A stretch of DNA of 64,000 bases, from contig NZ_JAPEPO010000001.1 of assembly GCF_026340095.1 (NCBI RefSeq), forward strand, positions 5,790,001 to 5,854,000, written 5' to 3'. Each line of letters begins with the position of its first letter. The stretch's first letter is position 1. The translations under genes and the position numbers were made by a program. The notes under the pieces are model-generated. The model was given only the letters and a program-made list of their open reading frames with translations, was not told the DNA's origin and did not search any database. Source of the stretch: Streptomyces sp. NBC_01446 (GTDB taxonomy: Bacteria; Actinomycetota; Actinomycetes; Streptomycetales; Streptomycetaceae). Below, one piece after another: positions 17,653-31,740 of this stretch.

Positions 17653-19356
17653 ATGAGTCAGCACACTGCCGACACGGCGCAGGCCGGCGCGGCCTCCGCC
17701 TCGACCTCCGTTCCCGCGCAGGCGTCCACCGGCTGGTGGCGCGACGCGGTGATCTACCAGGTCTACCCGCGCAGCTTCGCCGACAGCAACGCCGACGGCA
17801 TGGGTGACCTCGAAGGCATCCGCGCCCGGCTCCCGCACCTCAGAGACCTCGGCGTGGACGCGGTGTGGCTCAGCCCGTTCTACGCGTCCCCGCAGGCGGA
17901 CGCCGGCTACGACGTCGCCGACTACCGTGCCGTGGACCCGATGTTCGGCTCCCTCCTCGACGCGGACGCCGTGATCCGCGACGCGCACGGACTTGACCTG
18001 CGCGTCATCGTCGACCTCGTGCCCAACCACTCGTCAGACCAGCACGAATGGTTCAAGCGGGCCCTCGCCGAAGGACCCGGATCGCCGCTGCGCGAGCGCT
18101 ACCACTTCCGGGCCGGCAAGGGCGCGAACGGTGAACTGCCGCCCAACGACTGGGAGTCCATCTTCGGCGGCCCCGCCTGGACGCGCGTCGCCGACGGCGA
18201 GTGGTACCTCCACCTCTTCGCACCCGAGCAGCCCGACCTCAACTGGGAACACCCCGCCGTCGGCGACGAGTTCCGCTCCATCCTGCGGTTCTGGCTCGAC
18301 ATGGGCGTCGACGGCTTCCGCATCGACGTCGCGCACGGCCTCGTCAAGGCCGACGGCCTGCCCGACCTCGGCGCGCACGAGCAGCTGAAGCTGCTCGGCA
18401 ATGACGTCATGCCGTTCTTCGACCAGGACGGCGTGCACGACATCTACCGCGCCTGGCGGCTGATCCTCGACGAGTACGCCGGCGAGCGCATCTTCGTCGC
18501 CGAGGCGTGGACGCCCACCGTGGAGCGCACCGCGCACTACGTGCGCCCCGACGAGCTGCACCAGGCCTTCAACTTCCAGTACCTGTCCTCCTATTGGGAC
18601 GCGACCGAGCTGCGCGACATCATCGACCGCTCGCTCGACTCGATGCGTCCCGTCGGCGCCCCCGCCACCTGGGTCCTGTCCAACCACGACGTCACCCGGC
18701 ACACCACGCGCTACGCCAACCCGCCCGGCCTCGGCACCCAGCAGCGCGTCGCCGCGGAGCCGGCGCTCGGCCTGCGCCGCGCCCGCGCCGCGACCCTGCT
18801 CATGCTGGCGCTGCCCGGCTCCGCGTACGTCTACCAGGGCGAGGAGCTCGGCCTGCCCGACGTCGTCGACCTGCCCGACGAGGTGCGCCAGGACCCGTCG
18901 TTCTTCCGCGCGGCCGGGCAGGACGGCTTCCGCGACGGATGCCGGGTGCCGATCCCGTGGACCGTCGACGGGCCCTCGTACGGCTTCGGGGCGGGCGGCT
19001 CGTGGCTGCCGCAGCCCGCGGGCTGGGGCGCGCTGAGCGTGGAGGCGCAGACCGGGGTGCCCGGCTCGACCCTGGAGATGTACCGCTCGGCGCTGGCCGT
19101 GCGGCGCGCGCACCCGGCGCTCGGGGCGGGTGACTCCGTCGAGTGGCTGGCGGCGCCCGAGGGCGTGCTCGCGTTCCGGCGGGAGCCGCGCGGCGGCGGC
19201 GAGGCGTTCGTGTGCGTCGCGAACACGACGGGCGCCGCGGTGCGTGTGACCGTGTCGGGCCGGGTCCTGCTGGCCAGCTCGGCCGCCGACGACATCGAGC
19301 ACGGTGACGGTCACGCGGTCGTTCCCGCCGACACGACCGTGTGGTGGACCGTCTGA
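17653..19356 (+). CDS. aglA: Intracellular GH13 alpha-glucosidase
   Basis: This encodes 567 residues from ATG 17653, with AAGGA before it and no signal peptide. The barrel opens with WWRDAVIYQVYPRSFADSNADGMGDLEGI, the standard start of GH13 alpha-glucosidases and oligo-1,6-glucosidases. Conserved regions are DLVPNHSS, DGFRIDVAHGL (catalytic Asp), IFVAEAWTP (acid/base Glu) and LSNHDVTRH (second Asp). It would release glucose from imported maltodextrins. It lies 59 bases after malG on the same strand, so it is probably part of the same operon. The symbol follows the Streptomyces mal cluster; substrate preference is inferred. Confidence 0.92.
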   Translation: MSQHTADTAQAGAASASTSVPAQASTGWWRDAVIYQVYPRSFADSNADGMGDLEGIRARLPHLRDLGVDAVWLSPFYASPQADAGYDVADYRAVDPMFGSLLDADAVIRDAHGLDLRVIVDLVPNHSSDQHEWFKRALAEGPGSPLRERYHFRAGKGANGELPPNDWESIFGGPAWTRVADGEWYLHLFAPEQPDLNWEHPAVGDEFRSILRFWLDMGVDGFRIDVAHGLVKADGLPDLGAHEQLKLLGNDVMPFFDQDGVHDIYRAWRLILDEYAGERIFVAEAWTPTVERTAHYVRPDELHQAFNFQYLSSYWDATELRDIIDRSLDSMRPVGAPATWVLSNHDVTRHTTRYANPPGLGTQQRVAAEPALGLRRARAATLLMLALPGSAYVYQGEELGLPDVVDLPDEVRQDPSFFRAAGQDGFRDGCRVPIPWTVDGPSYGFGAGGSWLPQPAGWGALSVEAQTGVPGSTLEMYRSALAVRRAHPALGAGDSVEWLAAPEGVLAFRREPRGGGEAFVCVANTTGAAVRVTVSGRVLLASSAADDIEHGDGHAVVPADTTVWWTV

Positions 19357-19370
19357 CGTTCTGAACCGCT

Positions 19371-19397
19371 CTCCCCGGCACCCGCGCGGCCGGGGAG
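19371..19397 (+). terminator. Short hairpin after aglA
   Basis: The nine-base arms ctccccggc (19371-19379) and gccggggag (19389-19397) enclose a nine-base loop. It lies in the 110 bases between aglA and the amylase gene and may terminate or attenuate the mal message before the secreted-enzyme genes. Confidence 0.55.
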
Positions 19398-19466
19398 GGC
19401 ATCCCCCCACAGCCCCCTGCGATTGGCAGGGACACCTCATCAGCACACCGACGTGCAGGAGGAAAC

Positions 19467-20849
19467 ATGGCTATCAGATCGCGGGCGGCCGCGCTCGCCC
19501 TCGCGGCCGGCACCCTCATAGGGGCCGCCGGATCCGCCGGGACGGCCCAGGCGGCCCCGCCCGGCGCCAAGGACGTCACCGCCGTCCTCTTCGAGTGGCG
19601 GTTCGACTCGGTGGCGAAGGAGTGCACCGCCCGGCTCGGCCCCGCGGGCTACGGATACGTCCAGGTCTCGCCGCCCCAGGAGCACATCCAGGGCCCCCAG
19701 TGGTGGACCTCGTACCAGCCCGTCAGCTACAAGATCGCGGGCCGGCTCGGGGACCGTACGGCCTTCAAGAACATGGTCGACACCTGTCACGCGGCCGGCG
19801 TCAAGGTCGTCGCCGACACCGTGATCAACCACATGGCGGCCGGATCGGGCACCGGTACCGGCGGCTCCGCGTACTCCAAGTACGACTACCCCGGCACCTA
19901 CTCGGCCGCCGACATGGACAACTGCACCGCGCAGATCAGCAACTACCAGGACCGCTTCAACGTCCAGGAGTGCGAGCTCGTCGGCCTCGCCGACCTCGAC
20001 ACCGGCGAGGAGTACGTGCGCGGCCGCATCGCCACGTACATGAACGACCTCCTCTCGCTCGGCGTCGACGGGTTCCGGATCGACGCCGCCAAGCACATCG
20101 CGGCCGCCGACCTCGCCAACATCAAGTCGCGGCTCAGCAACCCGAACGCCTACTGGAAGCAGGAAGCGATCTACGGCGCCGGTGAGGCGGTCTCGCCCGG
20201 CGAGTACCTCGGCACCGGCGACGTCCAGGAGTTCCGCTACGCCCGCGACCTCAAGCGCGTCTTCCAGAACGAGAACCTCGCCTACCTCAAGAACTACGGC
20301 GAGGGCTGGGGCTACATGGCCTCCGGGCAGTCCGCCGTCTTCGTCGACAACCACGACACCGAGCGCGGCGGCGACACCCTCAACTACAAGGACGGCGCCG
20401 ACTACACCCTGGCGAACGTCTTCATGCTGGCCTGGCCCTACGGATCACCGGACATCAACTCCGGCTACGAATGGACCGACAAGGACGCCGGACCGCCCAA
20501 CGGCGGCACGGTGAACGCCTGCTGGCAGGACGGCTGGAAGTGCCAGCACGCCTGGCCCGAGATCCAGTCCATGGTCGCCTTCCGCAACGCCACCCGCGGC
20601 CAGTCCGTCACCGACTGGTGGGACGACGGCGCCGACGCGATCGCCTTCGGCCGCGGCGGCAAGGGCTACGTCGCGATCAACCACGAGTCCTCCGCGCTCA
20701 CCCGCACCTACCAGACGTCGCTCGCCGCGGGCACGTACTGCGATGTGCAGAGCAACAAGGCGGTGAGCGTGAACAGTTCGGGCCAGTTCACGGCGACGCT
20801 CGGGTCGAACACGGCCCTCGCCCTGTACGCCGGCAAGTCCGGCTGCTGA
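19467..20849 (+). CDS. Secreted alpha-amylase (GH13)
   Basis: This encodes 460 residues from ATG 19467, preceded by AGGAGGAAAC. A signal peptide ends around AQAAPPG (residue 30). The mature enzyme matches the secreted Streptomyces amylases: FEWRFDSVAKEC, ADTVINHM, DGFRIDAAKHI with nucleophile Asp206, AIYGAGEA with acid/base Glu240, and FVDNHDTERGG with Asp297. The GPQWWTSYQPVSYKI segment is also typical. It ends at the beta-sandwich domain C without the starch-binding CBM20 that some relatives carry. It hydrolyses starch outside the cell, feeding MalE. Confidence 0.95.
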   Translation: MAIRSRAAALALAAGTLIGAAGSAGTAQAAPPGAKDVTAVLFEWRFDSVAKECTARLGPAGYGYVQVSPPQEHIQGPQWWTSYQPVSYKIAGRLGDRTAFKNMVDTCHAAGVKVVADTVINHMAAGSGTGTGGSAYSKYDYPGTYSAADMDNCTAQISNYQDRFNVQECELVGLADLDTGEEYVRGRIATYMNDLLSLGVDGFRIDAAKHIAAADLANIKSRLSNPNAYWKQEAIYGAGEAVSPGEYLGTGDVQEFRYARDLKRVFQNENLAYLKNYGEGWGYMASGQSAVFVDNHDTERGGDTLNYKDGADYTLANVFMLAWPYGSPDINSGYEWTDKDAGPPNGGTVNACWQDGWKCQHAWPEIQSMVAFRNATRGQSVTDWWDDGADAIAFGRGGKGYVAINHESSALTRTYQTSLAAGTYCDVQSNKAVSVNSSGQFTATLGSNTALALYAGKSGC

Positions 20850-20895
20850 CCCGGATCCCGACCCCGCCCCTTTCCCGGTAACCCCCGTTCCGGCT

Positions 20896-20926
20896 GCCCG
20901 GCGCGTCCTCCCCGCTCGCGCCGGGC
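20896..20926 (+). terminator. Hairpin between amylase and pullulanase genes
   Basis: The ten-base arms gcccggcgcg (20896-20905) and cgcgccgggc (20917-20926) enclose an 11-base loop. It lies 47 bases after the amylase stop and is probably a terminator or partial terminator. Confidence 0.6.
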
Positions 20927-20982
20927 GGCCCTGTCCGCGCACCCCTGTGTCCCTCCCGCCGCCCTCCCGTCGAGGAGTACCC

Positions 20983-26316
<5,334 letters not shown>

Positions 26317-26329
26317 CCGGAAGGAAAGC

Positions 26330-26379
26330 CGGACGCCCGGCACGGCAGGGGTGACAGACCCCGCCGTGCCGGGCGTCCG
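26330..26379. terminator. Bidirectional terminator after the pullulanase gene
   Basis: A long inverted repeat (arms of 22-23 bases with one unpaired base, loop gacag) lies between the convergent pullulanase and acetyltransferase genes. Its size and place suit a terminator for both strands. Confidence 0.85.
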
Positions 26380-26387
26380 CGTCCGCG

Positions 26388-26906
26388 TCAGCCGACCCGC
26401 TTCTCCATGAGCGTCACCGCGTACTTGCTGCCACCCGCGCCCGACTTGAACGGCTGCTCGCCCACGACCGCGTAGCCCGCGCGCTCGTAGTAGGCCCGCA
26501 GCCGGGGGTTCGTCGACACACAGTCCAGGCGGCACAGGGCGCGGCCCGCGGCGGCGACCCGCTCCTCGGCGTGTGCGAGCAGCGCGCGTCCGGTACCGGC
26601 CGGGGCGCCGCGCCGCACCATGAGGCGGTGCACATAGCCGGCCTCGGGCGGCCGGACACCCCACGCGGGCTCGTCGTCCCACCACAGCTCGTACGCGCCG
26701 ACCCCGGCGCCCTGCGCGTCGTCGGCGAACCACACCTCGCCCTCCTTGATCCGGAGGCGGAAGTGGTCCTCGGTCTTCTCGCCGGGCTGCCACTGGTCGA
26801 TGCCCTGCTCCACCATCCAGCGCGCCGCACCGTCGTACAGGGCGACGAGCGCGGTGAGGTCTTCGGGTCCGTCGGATGCCCCGCGGAACGTGAGTCGTGG
26901 CGTCAT
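26388..26906 (-). CDS. GNAT-family acetyltransferase
   Basis: This encodes 172 residues from ATG 26906, four bases after the stop of the TetR gene, so the two are co-transcribed. The GNAT fold is indicated by AGYVHRLMVRRGAPAGTGRALLAHAEERVAAAG (strand 4 and the acetyl-CoA pyrophosphate loop, here with a GTGRALL variant), then RLDCVSTNPRLRAYYERAGYAVVGEQ, the closing strand-helix pair. The substrate is unknown; the early segment with WMVEQGIDQWQPGEK is shared with many uncharacterised Streptomyces GNAT proteins. Confidence 0.9.
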   Translation of the reverse strand: MTPRLTFRGASDGPEDLTALVALYDGAARWMVEQGIDQWQPGEKTEDHFRLRIKEGEVWFADDAQGAGVGAYELWWDDEPAWGVRPPEAGYVHRLMVRRGAPAGTGRALLAHAEERVAAAGRALCRLDCVSTNPRLRAYYERAGYAVVGEQPFKSGAGGSKYAVTLMEKRVG

Positions 26907-26910
26907 GGAG

Positions 26911-27621
26911 TCATGATCCCGAAGGGGCGGGAGCGGGCGCGAGGGCGACAAGGCGCCCGATGAGGTCGCCGAACGTCCCGTCGGCCGGCTCGTCGGCCAG
27001 GATGTGGCGCAGCAGACCCGCCATCTCCTCGTCGTACGCGGCGCTCACCGCGGCGAGCGCCGCGAAGTCGTGCACGAGCTGCGCCTCCAGCTCGCGGCGC
27101 GGGATGCGCCGCCCGTCCAGCCAGATCAGCGCCGTGGACTCGGCGAGCGAGATCCACGACCGCACCACCAGTTCGAGGCGGGGTGGCGGGTCGGTGACGC
27201 CGAGGTGCATGAGGATCTGGACGTACGCGGCCTGCCGGACCGAGTCGATGAGCGCGTTCGTCGTCGACGAGCCGACGGCGGGGCCGCCCCGCATCAGGGC
27301 CGAGAAGCCGGGCCCGTGCTCGTCCACGAAGTCGAAGAACCGCCCCATGACCCGGATGAGCCGGGCCCCGAGCGGACCGTCGTGCGGCTCCTCGAAGCGC
27401 TGCGCGAGATCGTCCGCCGCGCGCCTCAACGCCGCCTCGTACAGGCTGAGTTTGCCCGGGAAGTAGTGGTAGACCAGCGGCCGGGAAATGCCCGCGGCCG
27501 CGGCTATCTCGTCGATGGAGACGTCGTCGGGGGAGCGGTGGCTGAACAGTTCGAGTGCGACCCCGATCAACTGCTGCCGCCGCTCCTCGACTCCCATCCT
27601 GCGGCGCACCCCGGTTGTCAT
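26911..27621 (-). CDS. TetR-family transcriptional regulator
   Basis: This encodes 236 residues from ATG 27621. The DNA-binding part is RRQQLIGVALELFSHRSPDDVSIDEIAAAAGISRPLVYHYFPGKLSLYEAAL. The remainder is helical, with FEEPHDGPLGARLIRVMGRFFDFVDEHGPGFSALMRGGP resembling regulators of fatty-acid or lipid genes. It lies 56 bases downstream of the ferredoxin-reductase gene on the same strand and directly upstream of the GNAT gene. It may control the reductase/hydrolase pair, whose promoter has a short inverted repeat (29677-29692). Confidence 0.9.
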   Translation of the reverse strand: MTTGVRRRMGVEERRQQLIGVALELFSHRSPDDVSIDEIAAAAGISRPLVYHYFPGKLSLYEAALRRAADDLAQRFEEPHDGPLGARLIRVMGRFFDFVDEHGPGFSALMRGGPAVGSSTTNALIDSVRQAAYVQILMHLGVTDPPPRLELVVRSWISLAESTALIWLDGRRIPRRELEAQLVHDFAALAAVSAAYDEEMAGLLRHILADEPADGTFGDLIGRLVALAPAPAPSGS

Positions 27622-27677
27622 ACGAACACCCTACCGAGCGATTCCGGCCTCGTGCGGAGCACGTCCGCGCGAGCCGG

Positions 27678-28754
27678 TCACAGGTCGAGCACGAGGCGCT
27701 CACCGCGCGCCCGGGAGACACAGATCAGCATCGAGTCGTCACGCTCCGAGTCCGTGAGCAGCTCGTCCCTGTGGTCGACCTCGCCCTCCAGGACCCGCTG
27801 TTGGCACGTCCCGCAGAACCCCTGCTCACAGGAGTACGACACGTTCGGCACCTCGGCGCGCACCGCCGCGAGCACCGAAGTGCCCGCAGGTACGGGGACG
27901 GTACGGCCGCTGCGGCGCAGTTCGACCTCGAACGGGCCGTTCCCGTCGGCCGACGTGTGCGGCGCGAACCGTTCCAGATGCAGCTCGCAGTGGCCCGGAA
28001 GCGCCGCGGCCACCGCCTCCATCAGACCCTCGGGCCCGCAGCAGTAGACCGCGGTGTCCGGCGCCGAGTCCGCGAGCAGGCCGGCGAGATCGGGGCGCCC
28101 GCCCTCGTCCTCGGCGACGACGCTCACCCGGCCCCGCTCGCCGCCGAGCTTCTCCGCTTCCTCCAGGAACGGCATCGACGCGCGCGTTCGGCCCGCGTAC
28201 AGCAGCCGCCAGTCGGCGCCCCGGGCTTCGAGGGCCCGCAGCATCGGCAGGATCGGCGTGATGCCGATGCCGCCCGCGACGAACACGTACGACGGGGCGC
28301 CGGCGGCGAGGGGGAAGCGGTTGCGCGGCCCGCGCACCTCGATCTCCGACCCCTCCTGGAGCTGCTCGTGCACCTCGCGCGAACCGCCCCTGCCGTCCGC
28401 GATGAGCCGCGTCGCGACGGTGTACGAAGAGGTGTCCTCGGGGTCGCCGCACAGCGAGTACTGCCGGATCAGCCCCGACGGCAGGACGAGGTCGAGATGC
28501 GCGCCCGGCTCCCAGGCGGGCAGGTCCTGGCCCTCCAGGCGCAGTTGGACGACACCGTCGGCGACGGACTCGTGCCGGGTGACGAGGAGCCGCAGGGCAC
28601 GCGCGCGCGGACGCCCCGAGACGGGCTCCTCAAGGGCGGGCATCGGCCACAGCGGGGACGCCTGGATGCGGCGGCGCAGGGCGCGGCGCGCGAGCAGGGC
28701 GGAGCCGGTGACGAGCAGGACGGTACGCAGCCGTGGGGTGCGGAGGCGGGGCAT
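27678..28754 (-). CDS. Flavin/2Fe-2S oxidoreductase (phthalate-dioxygenase-reductase type)
   Basis: This encodes 358 residues from ATG 28754, two bases after the stop of the ferritin-like hydrolase gene. A short N-terminal hydrophobic stretch may tether it to the membrane. The flavin-binding domain has RQYSLCGDPED (RxYS motif), the NAD(P)H domain VFVAGGIGITPILPML and a CCGPEGLM near its end. The C-terminal plant-type ferredoxin carries SCEQGFCGTCQQRV plus the later LICVSRA, giving four cysteines for a [2Fe-2S] cluster. It passes electrons from NAD(P)H to an oxygenase-type partner; the diiron-like protein encoded just upstream is the obvious candidate. Confidence 0.93.
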   Translation of the reverse strand: MPRLRTPRLRTVLLVTGSALLARRALRRRIQASPLWPMPALEEPVSGRPRARALRLLVTRHESVADGVVQLRLEGQDLPAWEPGAHLDLVLPSGLIRQYSLCGDPEDTSSYTVATRLIADGRGGSREVHEQLQEGSEIEVRGPRNRFPLAAGAPSYVFVAGGIGITPILPMLRALEARGADWRLLYAGRTRASMPFLEEAEKLGGERGRVSVVAEDEGGRPDLAGLLADSAPDTAVYCCGPEGLMEAVAAALPGHCELHLERFAPHTSADGNGPFEVELRRSGRTVPVPAGTSVLAAVRAEVPNVSYSCEQGFCGTCQQRVLEGEVDHRDELLTDSERDDSMLICVSRARGERLVLDL

Positions 28755-28756
28755 GG

Positions 28757-29674
28757 TCAGACGGCTCCGTTCGGGGTCCGGGCTTCCGCCGCCGTCGCGG
28801 CGGGGGAGCCGGCCAGATAGGCGACCGCCTGCGCGGTGCTGCCCTCTTGGGAGGGGTGGTAGGAGCGGCTGAGGTAGCGCGGGATGGACTTCACCATGGC
28901 GCCCGTCGAGGGCAGGACGCCCCGCTTCCCGCCCCGGTAGAACTCCTTGAACGACGCCTTGCCGTCGAGCACCGTCGGGTCGTTCTCCATGAAGAAGCGC
29001 GCCCCGCGCTGCCACAGGAACATCAGCGCCGAGAACGCGAGCGCCCAGGTCCGCACCCGGCGCCGGTAGCCGCCGTCGACGTGCTCGAACAGCTCGAAGG
29101 CGACCGAGCGGTGCTCGACCTCCTCCGCGCCGTGCCAGCGCAGCAGGTCCAGCATCGTGGGGTCCGCGCCCTTGCGGTCCAGCTCGTCCGCGTTGAGCAC
29201 CCAGTCGCCGAGGAACGCCGTGTAGTGCTCGATCGCGGCGATGAGCGCGACCCGCTCCATCAGCCACCACTCGCGCGCCCGCCCCGGCGGCAGCGTCCGG
29301 TCACCGAGCAGCTTCTCGAAGAACCAGTCGACCTGAGCGGTGTACGGGGTCGGGTCGAGCCCCTGCTCCTTGAGGTGCGGCAGCACCTCGTCGTGGGCCT
29401 GCGAGTGCATGGCCTCCTGGCCGATGAACCCGATCACGTCCTCGCGGAGCCGGTCGTCGCGGATGTACGGCAGGACCTGCTTGTAGACGTGCACGAACCA
29501 CCGCTCTCCGGCGGGCAGCAGGAGATGCAGCACGTTGATCGTGTGCGTGGTGAACGGGTCGTCCGGTATCCAGTGCAGCGGTGTCCTGTCCCAGGAGAAG
29601 GAGACCCTGCGTGCCTTGAGCGCGACGCGCTCGTCAGCGACGGGCCGCGGTGCCCGGCTCTGCGTATTAGACAT
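28757..29674 (-). CDS. Ferritin-like metal-dependent hydrolase (PF10118-type)
   Basis: This encodes 305 residues from ATG 29674. The protein is mainly helical, with carboxylate/histidine clusters typical of a dinuclear metal site: FIGQEAMHSQAHDEVL, IAAIEHYTAFLGDW and WHGAEEVEHRSVAFELFEHV. This matches the family annotated as predicted metal-dependent hydrolases, whose biochemical role is poorly known. The E-x2-H-x3-H and E-E-x2-H spacing looks more like ferritin-fold diiron oxidases than a classical hydrolase. It is co-transcribed with a dedicated ferredoxin reductase, which makes an oxidation or desaturation reaction plausible. This role is an inference. Confidence 0.85.
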   Translation of the reverse strand: MSNTQSRAPRPVADERVALKARRVSFSWDRTPLHWIPDDPFTTHTINVLHLLLPAGERWFVHVYKQVLPYIRDDRLREDVIGFIGQEAMHSQAHDEVLPHLKEQGLDPTPYTAQVDWFFEKLLGDRTLPPGRAREWWLMERVALIAAIEHYTAFLGDWVLNADELDRKGADPTMLDLLRWHGAEEVEHRSVAFELFEHVDGGYRRRVRTWALAFSALMFLWQRGARFFMENDPTVLDGKASFKEFYRGGKRGVLPSTGAMVKSIPRYLSRSYHPSQEGSTAQAVAYLAGSPAATAAEARTPNGAV

Positions 29675-29676
29675 GG

Positions 29677-29692
29677 CGTCAATGTACTGACG
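29677..29692. promoter_or_regulatory. Inverted repeat before the hydrolase-reductase operon
   Basis: The arms cgtca (29677-29681) and tgacg (29688-29692) flank six bases and sit two bases before the start codon at 29674. The size and position suit a repressor site, possibly for the TetR protein encoded downstream. The arms are only five bases long, so chance is not excluded. Confidence 0.35.
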
Positions 29693-29771
29693 GGTAGGGG
29701 ACGGGTACAGCCCTCGTGCACCCTTTTCTTTACGGACGTGTCAGCAAGGGGTGACCCGGGGCGCCGCGCGT

Positions 29772-31697
29772 TCAGCGCAGGGCGCCCACCTCGCGGCCCG
29801 TCGCCGTGCGGCCGGTCAGCTTCGTCCTGGCTCCCTGCCGGGTCCGCGCGGCCAGGACGTTGTCCGTGGCGCGGGCGCCGCCCGACGACGCGATCGACGT
29901 GACCTGCCTGCTCGCGGCGGCCACCACGTACCAGGTGCCGCCCCGCGACTTCCACAGCACGCCCGCGAGGACCAGCGGGTCCCGGCTGCCGCAGGCCGGG
30001 GTCCCCTCCGACTTCGCGGCGACCGCCGCCGTCGTCCCGCCGGGCGCCGTGAACAGGGCCAGCGTCCGCGCCCCGCCGCCCCGCCAGGTGTCGGCCCGCG
30101 CGCACGCCCAGTCCGCCGCGCCGCTGCCCTCGGGGAGCTGCTGGCGCGCGTACGCCCAAAAGTTGACGGTGCGCACGCCGTGCGAGCGTACGGAGGTGAG
30201 GGAGCACGCCGAGTGCTGCCAGTCGGCAGCGACCGCCTCGCGCGGCGCGCCGGGGCGTCCCGCGGTGAGATGCGCGGGCACGAGCTCGCCGAGGTCGGTC
30301 GAGAGCCGCGTGCCCGCGTCGTCCCGCAGCGCGAGAGCGTTCCAGGACCTGCAGTCGCGGGCGAGCGCCGGGCTGGCGAACGGGGCCGTCACGCCGTCGG
30401 GGGCGCGGCCGAGCGGCATCGGTGCCGCCGACGGTTTCAGCAGGTTCCGCACGGCGGCGCCGCGCACCCAGGGCGCCGTCAGATAGCGCACGTTGCCGTC
30501 GGCCCGGTCCACGACCAGGGCGCCCGCCTCCGGGCCCGTGGCGCCGTCCGCCCGCGCGAAGTCGAGCGCGGCGCCGCTCGTGCCGTCCTTCGGCTCCGCG
30601 TACCGCACGATGCGCAGCCCGTCGTAGAAGAGCACGATCCGCGCCTGGTCGACCTCGCCCGCGTACAGCAGCTGAGGGGGTCCGGGCGGGGCGCCGGCCT
30701 GGGTGCCCGGTGTCGCGGAGACCTGGACGGAGCCCCCGGGCCGGGCCCAGACCGCGAGAGCGCGCCGCAGCAGCGGCCGGTCGCCGGTCAGGGAGCCGCG
30801 CGCGGGCCAGACGGAGAAGTCCGTGCGGGCCGACGTCTGCCACGCCGTGGCCGGGACCCTCGTCAACCTGCCGGGATCCAGGGCGGCCAGGCCCGCCGGG
30901 TTCTGCGCGTACGCGGGCGCCGCGGCCCCGTCCGGTGCCCAGCCGCCGCCCGGCAGGCCGAGCAGCGCCCCGCACACCAGCGTCGCCGCGGCGGCCGCGA
31001 TCACGGCCTTCACGTGCTGCCTGCGCCGCATGAGGTCCGGCGGCCTGGCCTGGAGCGAACACGGGTCGAACTCGGTCGACTCCAGCAGGGCGAGCGCGTC
31101 CTTGCCCGCGGGCAAGGCCACGCCGTCCGCCTCGGCGAGCGCCGCGTCCGGGTCCTCGGCGCCGGCCGCTTCCAGCATGTTCCGTACGGCCCTGTCGTCG
31201 AGCCGTTCGAGACCGCGCAGGACGAAGGCGGCGCGGCCGGGGCCGCTGAGCGCGGACAGCCCCTGGTCCAGGGCCAGTTCGTCGGCACCGCCCGAGCGCG
31301 GGAAGAGCCGCAGGCCCCACACCTGGGGGAGCAGCGGCGGCAGCTGCGAGCGCCGCGGCCAGGCCCTGCGCCGCAGCGGGCGGCCCGCGTCGAGGGCGGT
31401 GCGCAGGACCCTGAGCCGTACGAAGCCGTAGCCCGGATCGCCGTTGCGCCCCTCGGCGGTGCGGGGCGCCGGGACGGCCGCGGCGTCGGCCGAGGTACGC
31501 GCGCGCGGCAGGGCGCGCTGGGTCAGGGAGTGCGCCGTGAGCACCCGGCGGTTGCGGCCGAGGCTGGGCGGGAGCACCAGATAGGCGAGCCGGACGAGCC
31601 GCGGGTAGTGCTCGACGAGAGCGGCCTCGGCCTGCTCCACGTCGACGACCGGACCGGGACGGGGGACGACATCCTGTGACTGCACCTTCGACTGCAC
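29772..31697 (-). CDS. Membrane-tethered protein with ECF-sigma-like N-terminus
   Basis: This encodes about 641 residues from GTG 31697; no strong ribosome site is seen, so a later GTG near residue 19 is possible. Residues 21-68 (AEAALVEHYPRLVRLAYLVL, then LTAHSLTQRALPRAR) resemble sigma-70 region 2 of ECF factors. Residues 139-195 (DELALDQGLSALSGPGRAAFVLRGLERL and DRAVRNMLEAAGAEDPDAAL) resemble region 4. A membrane helix follows at about 229-250 after DLMRRRQHVK. The remaining 390 residues, with several isolated cysteines, would face outside. I do not recognise the outer domain. It may be a degenerate sigma factor turned into a sensor or a self-tethered regulator; DNA binding is unproven. 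Confidence 0.8.
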   Translation of the reverse strand: MQSKVQSQDVVPRPGPVVDVEQAEAALVEHYPRLVRLAYLVLPPSLGRNRRVLTAHSLTQRALPRARTSADAAAVPAPRTAEGRNGDPGYGFVRLRVLRTALDAGRPLRRRAWPRRSQLPPLLPQVWGLRLFPRSGGADELALDQGLSALSGPGRAAFVLRGLERLDDRAVRNMLEAAGAEDPDAALAEADGVALPAGKDALALLESTEFDPCSLQARPPDLMRRRQHVKAVIAAAAATLVCGALLGLPGGGWAPDGAAAPAYAQNPAGLAALDPGRLTRVPATAWQTSARTDFSVWPARGSLTGDRPLLRRALAVWARPGGSVQVSATPGTQAGAPPGPPQLLYAGEVDQARIVLFYDGLRIVRYAEPKDGTSGAALDFARADGATGPEAGALVVDRADGNVRYLTAPWVRGAAVRNLLKPSAAPMPLGRAPDGVTAPFASPALARDCRSWNALALRDDAGTRLSTDLGELVPAHLTAGRPGAPREAVAADWQHSACSLTSVRSHGVRTVNFWAYARQQLPEGSGAADWACARADTWRGGGARTLALFTAPGGTTAAVAAKSEGTPACGSRDPLVLAGVLWKSRGGTWYVVAAASRQVTSIASSGGARATDNVLAARTRQGARTKLTGRTATGREVGALR

Positions 31698-31740
31698 GTT
31701 CAGCTGAACGAGCGAATCGTCGGATGGTCACTTCACGGTG

